From an uncultured Oscillibacter sp. (GTDB lineage: Bacteria > Bacillota > Clostridia > Oscillospirales > Oscillospiraceae), in assembly GCA_947365245.1 (NCBI GenBank), contig CANAWG010000011.1:1-64000 (forward strand): a stretch of 64,000 bases of DNA, written 5' to 3'. Within the stretch, counting starts at the first letter, position 1; each line of letters opens with the position of its first letter. Below, one piece after another: positions 59,356 to 64,000 of this stretch. Under the pieces are notes generated by a model that worked only from the letters and a program-made list of their open reading frames with translations, searched no databases and was not told where the DNA came from. Both the position numbers and the translations under genes were made by a program.

Positions 59356-59411
59356 AAAAGACTCCTTGCTCCCGTGCCCGCCCTCGGTCCCACGGTTATA
59401 TGTGATTTTCA

Positions 59412-59476
59412 GAAAGGTCGACCTTTCCGCTTTTGTACATTATACCTGAAAGTGAGACAATGCGCAACCTCACTTT
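59412..59476. promoter_or_regulatory. Two inverted repeats at the fused XDH promoter
   Basis: GAAAGGTCGACCTTTC (59412-59427) is a perfect 16-bp palindrome in the early leader. AAAGTGAG (59449-59456) and CTCACTTT (59469-59476) form a perfect inverted repeat, spaced by 12 bases, that covers the spacer and -35 of the promoter. Both are likely protein-binding sites. The half-site AAAGTGNG resembles that in the ModE-like promoter palindrome (AAAGTGTG), although oriented differently. Confidence 0.55.
59439..59467 (-). promoter_or_regulatory. Promoter of the fused XDH gene
   Basis: On the minus strand: TTGCGC (59467-59462), 17-bp spacer, TATAAT (59444-59439), about 84 bases before the start codon. 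Confidence 0.7.
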
Positions 59477-59491
59477 TGTCAATCCGTTATT

Positions 59492-60130
59492 CTATTTTAA
59501 GTCCAACGGCGGCAGCTCCCACCCCACCGCCAGAGCGCCCTTTCGAACCGAGATCCGGGCCGGCGGCGCTGTGATGTGGTTGCTGACGCCAATGGGAAAA
59601 TCCGGCGTCAGCACGGCCTCTTCCAGGGGGTATTGGAAGCCGGTCTCGTCCACGCCCTCCGCCCGGTCCCCCAGGCAGAAAGCGGAGAACAGCCCCCACC
59701 CCACCGTTCCGGGCACCTCCAGCGCCTCGTTCTCGATGACGGTCCACACGAAGTCGTCGCCGTACAGCCAGCCTCTGGCCCCTCTCCGCCGGAGGAACAG
59801 CAGCGACTGGAGGTTGGCCAGGGTGTGGTCCAGGCGCTTGCCGCCGGTGCCGCCGTAGATGTGGAACTCCCCGCAGCCCGCCTCCAGTCCCGTCCGGAGG
59901 GCCGCCAGGGTGTCGGTGTCGTCTTTCTCCACCGGCAGGCGGCGGACACGGGAGAAGTCCGCCGGAGCCTCCATGGAATCAAAGTCCCCCAGCAGGAGGT
60001 CGGGGACGATCCCCGCTTGCAGGCAGGTCTGATAACCCGCGTCGGCGGCGATCACCAGATCCCCGGTCTCTCCGGGCCGCTGCCGCAGGCCGTAAAAGGT
60101 ACCGGCAGCGAAGATAAAGCAGCGTTTCAT
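59492..60130 (-). CDS. thiN: Thiamine pyrophosphokinase
   Basis: 212 residues. The catalytic-domain motifs are VIAADAGYQTCLQAG, LLLGDFDSM (about residues 43-51), VEKDDTDTLAAL and GGTGGKRLDHTLANLQSL; the smaller C-terminal thiamine-binding beta domain ends with GISVSNHI-type sequence (IGVSNHITAPPARISVRKGA). It transfers pyrophosphate from ATP to thiamine to form TPP. ATG 60130 follows GGTGGGAGGG. The gene has its own promoter. Confidence 0.93.
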   Translation of the reverse strand: MKRCFIFAAGTFYGLRQRPGETGDLVIAADAGYQTCLQAGIVPDLLLGDFDSMEAPADFSRVRRLPVEKDDTDTLAALRTGLEAGCGEFHIYGGTGGKRLDHTLANLQSLLFLRRRGARGWLYGDDFVWTVIENEALEVPGTVGWGLFSAFCLGDRAEGVDETGFQYPLEEAVLTPDFPIGVSNHITAPPARISVRKGALAVGWELPPLDLK

Positions 60131-60160
60131 GAGGCCGTTTCCCTCCCACCTTTTTTTATC

Positions 60161-60189
60161 ATTATACCATAGCTCCTCCCGCCTGGCAA
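60161..60189 (-). promoter_or_regulatory. Promoter of thiN
   Basis: On the minus strand: TTGCCA (60189-60184), 17-bp spacer ending in TGG, TATAAT (60166-60161). It is an extended -10 promoter. Confidence 0.75.
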
Positions 60190-60245
60190 TTCGTTTCCCG
60201 GTCTCGGTTGGACAGGAAAATTTTTTTATTTTTTCGCGGAAAGGC

Positions 60246-60275
60246 TTGACAAAAACACACCAAGTCTGGTATAGT
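60246..60275 (+). promoter_or_regulatory. Promoter of the tRNA cluster
   Basis: Consensus TTGACA (60246-60251), 18-bp spacer ending in TGG, TATAGT (60270-60275), 28 bases before tRNA-Met. Confidence 0.8.
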
Positions 60276-60303
60276 AATTTCTGCCCGTTGGCGGGCAAGC
60301 TAT

Positions 60304-60380
60304 GGCGGCATAGCTCAGTTGGCTAGAGCATGCGGTTCATACCCGCAGTGTCCCCGGTTCAAATCCAGGTGCCGCTACCA
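60304..60380 (+). tRNA. tRNA-Met (CAT)
   Basis: 77-base cloverleaf with encoded CCA. The acceptor GGCGGCA pairs with TGCCGCT (a G-T first pair, not the initiator C-A mismatch), the anticodon loop is TTCATAC (anticodon CAT) and the T loop TTCAAAT. The T stem CCCGG/CCAGG has a C-A mismatch at its middle pair (60355 and 60367). It is read as elongator Met; a lysidine-modified Ile tRNA cannot be excluded. Confidence 0.9.
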
Positions 60381-60381
60381 A

Positions 60382-60413
60382 TTCCATGGAGCGCCGTCAG
60401 GCGCTTCATGGAA
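60382..60413 (+). other. Hairpin after tRNA-Met
   Basis: TTCCATG-G-AGCGCC pairs with GGCGCT-T-CATGGAA around a short GTCA loop just after the CCA end. There is no T-run, so it is likely a processing or stability stem between tRNAs. Confidence 0.5.
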
Positions 60414-60478
60414 GCCCCCACTTCCCTCCTCAGGTTTTTTGAGTTGGGCGGGAGAGCGGGATGCGTTTTCCCCGGCAA

Positions 60479-60553
60479 GGCCCGTTGGTCAAGTGGTTAA
60501 GACACGGCCCTTTCACGGCTGTAACATGGGTTCGAATCCCGTACGGGTCACCA
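60479..60553 (+). tRNA. tRNA-Glu (TTC)
   Basis: 75 bases with encoded CCA. The acceptor GGCCCGT pairs with ACGGGTC (one G-T), the anticodon stem is CGGCC/GGCTG with loop CTTTCAC (anticodon TTC), and the T loop is TTCGAAT. Confidence 0.95.
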
Positions 60554-60590
60554 TCCCATAAGATGCCGTGACGCGCGGCGTCTTATGGGA
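60554..60590 (+). other. Hairpin after tRNA-Glu
   Basis: TCCCATAAGA-T-GCCG pairs with CGGC-G-TCTTATGGGA immediately after the CCA end. It is similar in placement to the hairpin after tRNA-Met and has no T-run. Confidence 0.5.
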
Positions 60591-60613
60591 CAGCAAAATC
60601 GAATATGGCAGAT

Positions 60614-60690
60614 GGAGGCTTAGCTCAGCTGGTTAGAGCGCATGCTTCACACGCATGAGGCCACTGGTTCGAGTCCAGTAGTCTCCACCA
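60614..60690 (+). tRNA. tRNA-Val (CAC)
   Basis: 77 bases with encoded CCA. The acceptor GGAGGCT pairs with AGTCTCC (one G-T), the anticodon stem CATGC/GCATG has loop TTCACAC (anticodon CAC), and the T loop is TTCGAGT. It is the last tRNA before the low-GC integrase region, so its 3' end is a candidate attachment site. Confidence 0.95.
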
Positions 60691-60694
60691 CCGG

Positions 60695-60726
60695 CCCGCC
60701 TAAACCGTGTGGTTTCGGCGGGTTTC
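60695..60726 (+). terminator. Terminator of the tRNA cluster
   Basis: The stem CCCGCC-T-AAACC (60695-60706) pairs with GGTTT-C-GGCGGG (60711-60722) and is followed by TTTCTT. Confidence 0.7.
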
Positions 60727-60823
60727 TTCTGCTTTTCGCAACTTTTTACTGGGGTTTATTTTTGCTATTTCAGGCAGGCCCACAATTTGATCCACACGGG
60801 GAAATGTCCGGAAAGGGCGAAAG

Positions 60824-60854
60824 AGTACCGGGCAGGAAAAACCTGCCCGGTACT
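60824..60854 (+). terminator. Hairpin in the tRNA-accessory gap
   Basis: Perfect 13-bp arms AGTACCGGGCAGG (60824-60836) and complement (60842-60854) with an A5 loop, followed by GCTGTTTTTAT. It resembles a terminator but no gene precedes it in the 60727-60823 stretch. The rest of the 60691-61009 gap shows nothing I can support and marks the drop to lower GC. Confidence 0.65.
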
Positions 60855-61009
60855 GCTGTTTTTATCCCCCTCTCACGGGTGGTAGCTGCTGATAGCAGGT
60901 CCAATTCAAAGGGAAAACATACTATTGCAATGCGGCATCAATTTTTGTAAAATAATTCTGCCACAAATAATTTGCGACAGATTTGCTGCTTATCATGAGG
61001 TTTTATAAA

Positions 61010-61561
61010 ATGGAGAACATATTGATCGCATTGATCGGCGTGGGTGGAACTTTGCTGGGAACCCTGATCGGCTGGATTCTCAATTCTCAGTCGTATCGGA
61101 TCGGAAAAACCAAAATATATGGAACTCTTGTAACGACTGTAAAAGTTCCACCCGTCTCCATGACTGGAGGAGTGACAAAGGCCAAATGCACTGGGCCAGA
61201 ATATTCCATAAATTGTGTTGCTACCAATAGCCGACAGATACCCGTTATCCTTGAAAGTTTTTGCATTGAAATGCAAACTGACCGCAATACAAAACCGATA
61301 CGGCTATCAGTCTATGAACCTGAGGATGACTGTTGTACTATGGAGAATGGGCTCAAGATTTCGGCACAAATCGCATTGCGGCGACAGTATATTCTCCCCC
61401 GCACACTGCATGAGTTTTCCATGAAAATCGGTTGCTCCGATCCACAAATCCAGTTTAGCCGTTTAACTCTTATCGCCTATGATGAACGGCATAAAGCCCA
61501 CAGGTTTTTGCTTTATGATGGGTTGAAATTAGAGCCGCCAAAAGATTGCCCTAAAAAGTAA
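61010..61561 (+). CDS. Single-pass membrane protein of unknown function (accessory)
   Basis: 183 residues. One N-terminal membrane helix (ENILIALIGVGGTLLGTLIG) is followed by a soluble domain with several beta-strand-like stretches (ATNSRQIPVILESFCIEMQT). I do not recognise a family, though such TM-plus-beta proteins are frequent cargo of integrative elements. ATG 61010 has GAGG 9 bases upstream. GC and codon use (many AAA, ATA, TTG) are clearly lower than in the tRNA-side genes. It faces the converging integrase gene. Confidence 0.65.
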   Translation: MENILIALIGVGGTLLGTLIGWILNSQSYRIGKTKIYGTLVTTVKVPPVSMTGGVTKAKCTGPEYSINCVATNSRQIPVILESFCIEMQTDRNTKPIRLSVYEPEDDCCTMENGLKISAQIALRRQYILPRTLHEFSMKIGCSDPQIQFSRLTLIAYDERHKAHRFLLYDGLKLEPPKDCPKK

Positions 61562-61632
61562 CCGTTTGACTTGCAACCACTCTGAAAGTATCAGGGATAC
61601 CGAGTGAGTGTCCCCATTCGGTATCCTTGATT

Positions 61633-62790
61633 TCACATTTGGCTGCTGATCACCGCTCCAATAGTGTCTGCCGCATCCTGCTTCATCTGTGTTGTAGCGT
61701 GGGCGTAGGTATTCAGCGTGAATCCCGCCGAGTAGTGTCCCAGGGCACCGGAGAGAGTCTTCACATCCACGCCGCTTTTCAAGGACAACGTTGCGAAAAG
61801 ATGTCTCATATCATGGAACCGAACATGCTCTGCACCAATCGCTTTCAGGATTTTATCGTGGGTACGGCGGAAGGCGTCCGGGTCGTACATTGTTCCGGTT
61901 TTCGGCGACGGGAACATATACGGATTACCTGGGTGCTTTTTATGCTCCTCTATCAGAAAGTCTACCGCCTGCTGTGGAATCACCGGTGTCCGTATGGAGT
62001 TCTGCGTCTTCGGCGGACTGATTACCAATTCCCCTTTGATACGGTTGACCTGTTTTGTAACGGAGATCGTTCTGTCCTCGGCATTCAAGTCCGTCCAAAG
62101 GAGGGCCAGTAGCTCGCCTCTTCTCAAGCCCGTCGTCAGTTCCAGGTAGAAAGCCGCCAGCAGTCCCCGGCGCTCCGCCTCTGCCAGATACATACCGATC
62201 TTCTCCTGCGGCAGGATGTGCATCTCTTTTTTCTCCAGCTTCGGCAGTTTGCAGCCTTGAGCAGGGTTTGTAAGAATCAGACGTTCTGACACCGCCTGAT
62301 CCAGGCAGTTGCTCAACAGCGTATGGACACCTCTGACCACTCGCGGGCTGAGGCTCTTGTCTTTCAATTCTGGGAAGCCTTTGCGTTGGACCCGCCCATT
62401 TTTCTGGAGGTTATTATAGAACCGCTGAATCTGAATGGTCGTCAACTTGTCCAGCAAGATTTTGCCAATACCTGGAACGATGTGGTTCTCAATATAGTTT
62501 GTATAGTATTCTTTTGTATTTGGTCGGATACGAGGTTCGGCGTAAACCTCATACCACGTCCGCATCCACGCCGCCACCGTGTAGTTTCCGGTCTTGGAAA
62601 TATCCAGCCGCTGGCTCTCGCTGATAGCGGATTTCAATTTTTCTTTAACCTCTGCCTGGGTCCTGCCAAGAACGTTTTTTGTAACGCGCTTGCCCGTATC
62701 TGAATCATGGCCTGCTGTGTAGCGGCCCTCCCAGCGGCCATCTTTGCGCTTTCGGATATTTCCCTCTCCGTTGGCTCGTCTTTTCGCCAT
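61633..62790 (-). CDS. Tyrosine-type site-specific integrase
   Basis: 385 residues. The N-terminal AP2-like arm-binding domain (NGEGNIRKRKDGRWEGRYTA) is followed by a SAM-like core-binding domain (about 70-170) and the catalytic domain: Arg in ELTTGLRRGELLAL, the HxxR box in FHDMRHLFATL, GHYSAG and the nucleophile Tyr in TLNTYAHAT. It is of the Tn916/phage Int type and appears intact. Its 3' end faces the tRNA-Val gene 0.9 kb away, as in integrative elements that target tRNA genes. No second att site or transfer genes are visible. Confidence 0.93.
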   Translation of the reverse strand: MAKRRANGEGNIRKRKDGRWEGRYTAGHDSDTGKRVTKNVLGRTQAEVKEKLKSAISESQRLDISKTGNYTVAAWMRTWYEVYAEPRIRPNTKEYYTNYIENHIVPGIGKILLDKLTTIQIQRFYNNLQKNGRVQRKGFPELKDKSLSPRVVRGVHTLLSNCLDQAVSERLILTNPAQGCKLPKLEKKEMHILPQEKIGMYLAEAERRGLLAAFYLELTTGLRRGELLALLWTDLNAEDRTISVTKQVNRIKGELVISPPKTQNSIRTPVIPQQAVDFLIEEHKKHPGNPYMFPSPKTGTMYDPDAFRRTHDKILKAIGAEHVRFHDMRHLFATLSLKSGVDVKTLSGALGHYSAGFTLNTYAHATTQMKQDAADTIGAVISSQM

Positions 62791-62796
62791 TTGTGC

Positions 62797-63090
62797 TCAC
62801 CCCCTGTCGATCAGTTCTCCGTCATCCTCATCCATGCACTCGGTCATCAGTCTAACGCCCAACCGGAAACCCAGGATGAAATATTCCCTTGCCATGGTGC
62901 TGTCAATTTCGTGCTGTGTGCTGATGAGGGTATCGAGTGTCTGCTTCTCCCCATCGTTGAGCTGCTCCGCAAGCCGAGTCTCGCAGTCGGCGGCGCGTTT
63001 CACCATATCCCGCAGTTCTGAACCGGCGGCGATTCGCTTTTCATAGGGCACGATATTTCCGAAGTATAAATCCTCCAAAATCTTTCGCAT
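62797..63090 (-). CDS. DUF6809-family small protein
   Basis: 97 residues starting MRKILEDLYFGNIVPYEKRI, the typical opening of DUF6809 proteins, followed by a helical body (ADCETRLAEQLNDGEKQTLD) and YFILGFRLGVRLMTECM. The family is common beside integrase and recombinase genes in gut Firmicutes elements; function unknown. ATG 63090 is preceded by GGAGGGCGGAG. It ends 6 bases before the integrase start, so they form an operon. Confidence 0.8.
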   Translation of the reverse strand: MRKILEDLYFGNIVPYEKRIAAGSELRDMVKRAADCETRLAEQLNDGEKQTLDTLISTQHEIDSTMAREYFILGFRLGVRLMTECMDEDDGELIDRG

Positions 63091-63180
63091 CTTCTCCGCC
63101 CTCCTTTCAAGCCACACATAATACCAGCGGCGCTGGTCAATAGCCAGTGACCAAGGGCAGAGTTATCAAACTGTTATCAT

Positions 63181-63345
63181 TTAGCTTTCAAATCGTGCCG
63201 GTTTGTTTTCTTTGTCTATTGCGGCACAATTCTGCATGGTCTTGCCTGCGGCGGGTGGTTTCTGCTCATCTATATGCTGTTTCCATTCATCAATCCTTGA
63301 AAGAACTGTGCCGCCCCGGCAATGTCCTACATTGAGACATCCCAT
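63181..63345 (-). CDS. Possible small protein or gene remnant
   Basis: An open frame of 54 residues from ATG 63345 reads MGCLNVGHCRGGTVLSRIDE, then WKQHIDEQKPPAAGKTMQNC and ends in KPARFES. The composition is protein-like (charged, hydrophilic), and the frame stays open a further 20 codons upstream, but the ribosome site is weak. It may be a small element gene or the C-terminal relic of a longer one. Apart from this I see no gene in the 63091-63408 stretch. Confidence 0.3.
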   Translation of the reverse strand: MGCLNVGHCRGGTVLSRIDEWKQHIDEQKPPAAGKTMQNCAAIDKENKPARFES

Positions 63346-63408
63346 GGAGATGCCGCCTATAAACTTAAATATCCCAAAGGGATGTTTGTGGTGATTATCA
63401 ATCGTGGT

Positions 63409-64000
63409 TCACGTCAGTTCCCTGGCAAAATCGCACTCATAGAGTTTGATGTCTTGCTCGGAGTCGCATTCCAGCCAGAGATCCGCAGTAGAAATAATTT
63501 GGACCGGATATCCAAGCTGAACCATGCCATTCAGGAGAGTTGTCATATCCAATGTTTGTACAGGTTTTGGCAGGGGATGCCGGATCGTTTCATCCACCCA
63601 TGCCCAACTCTCGGGCGTAAAACGCAATAAACCCATAAACTGCCCGTGAATATCGGCGCGGGAAGACGGGCTCAAACCGATTTCCAATAATTTCCCCTCA
63701 TCGTTGGTGCGGAAAGTTTCCAGATCCTCCAGAGGATTTTCCATCCGCCGCTTCCACAGCTCCCAATAGCCCTCATAAGAGGTGATGGCCAGCGGCGCAG
63801 GACAGTCCATCAGACGCCGCATAGTGTTGGGGGAAAATACAATGTCGGAGTAGCAGACAACGCAGGGCTCTGCCTGCAGCCACTCCTGCGCCATGGTCAG
63901 GGAGACAAACATATTGGTTTTTTCCCAGTCAGGGTTATGAAAATAAGTTACCTCCGGCACGGTAAACATATCGCTGCGATAGCCGGTGATGATACCGGTA
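63409..64000 (-). CDS. Nucleotidyltransferase, LicC/sugar-phosphate type (5' end outside window)
   Basis: The frame is open to the window edge; the part present (197 residues) begins TGIITGYRSDMFTVPEVTYF and continues FHNPDWEKTNMFVSLTMAQE, the middle of NTP-transferase proteins of the LicC/RfbA fold. The acidic metal site is VVCYSDIVFS (Asp), and a late DLWLECDSEQDIKLYE matches the C-terminal substrate/metal region. Such enzymes charge phosphocholine or sugar phosphates with CTP or another NTP for surface polymers. The N-terminal GxGxR nucleotide loop would lie beyond the edge. GC is intermediate. Confidence 0.75.
   Translation of the reverse strand, partial: TGIITGYRSDMFTVPEVTYFHNPDWEKTNMFVSLTMAQEWLQAEPCVVCYSDIVFSPNTMRRLMDCPAPLAITSYEGYWELWKRRMENPLEDLETFRTNDEGKLLEIGLSPSSRADIHGQFMGLLRFTPESWAWVDETIRHPLPKPVQTLDMTTLLNGMVQLGYPVQIISTADLWLECDSEQDIKLYECDFARELT

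Overview
The window is about 60-65% GC over most of its length, and its gene content points to an anaerobic, endospore-forming Clostridia genome of the Oscillospiraceae type (Flavonifractor/Lawsonibacter/Oscillibacter-like). This placement is inferred from sigE and spoIIGA (36.9-38.6 kb), spoIIR (21.6 kb), an alpha/beta-type spore protein (9.0 kb), AddAB recombination, ATP-type PEP carboxykinase and selenium-linked molybdenum hydroxylases. No rRNA, CRISPR array, prophage or intact insertion sequence is visible.

Layout. 0-8.9 kb: a sialic-acid (N-acetylneuraminate) utilisation locus with an AGE-type epimerase, RpiR/MurR regulator, YesL protein, solute-binding lipoprotein, two ABC permeases without an ATPase, a YhcH/NanQ-type protein and a NanA-type lyase; a GDSL hydrolase lies on the opposite strand inside it. 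8.9-14.6 kb: spore protein, YigZ, a 0.5-kb inverted-repeat region, HflX, flavin reductase, L31, a GH13 enzyme. 14.6-25.3 kb (minus strand): addBA, spoIIR, ispE, a DUF1015 gene and a ThrH-type phosphatase. 25.4-30.3 kb: a complete BMP-type nucleoside-like ABC importer. 30.3-36.9 kb: XRE membrane regulator, YchF, ECF sigma factor with an overlapping membrane partner, thioesterase, a small AT-rich island with a ribbon-helix-helix gene, GlnRS. 36.9-40.4 kb: the spoIIGA-sigE pair, YgeY-type hydrolase, a cysteine-rich protein. 40.5-51.6 kb: MATE exporter, G5/3D-domain protein behind a MITE-like palindrome, HAD and GNAT genes, RsmA, PckA, membrane XRE sensor, WapI-type orphan immunity protein, ModE-like regulator. 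52.4-59.4 kb: molybdenum hydroxylases (xdhCBA, mocA and a fused selenium-dependent-type xanthine dehydrogenase). 59.5-60.7 kb: thiamine pyrophosphokinase and a Met-Glu-Val tRNA cluster. 60.7-64 kb: a lower-GC accessory segment with a tyrosine integrase, a DUF6809 gene and a nucleotidyltransferase cut by the window edge.

How the parts fit. The first locus would import sialic acid, equilibrate its anomers, cleave it to pyruvate and ManNAc, and epimerise ManNAc to GlcNAc under RpiR control. The 50-59 kb region looks like a purine/xanthine oxidation module with its own molybdenum-cofactor maturation factor and a nearby ModE-like regulator whose promoter is embedded in a 42-bp near-perfect palindrome. 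The selenium-linked YgeY hydrolase 14 kb away fits the same physiology. No single unmistakably new system is seen. The most unusual signals are non-coding or architectural: that symmetrical divergent promoter, the 0.5-kb inverted repeat with structure-preserving changes, the MITE-like palindrome in a leader, and a spoIIGA frame that stays open 227 bases into sigE.
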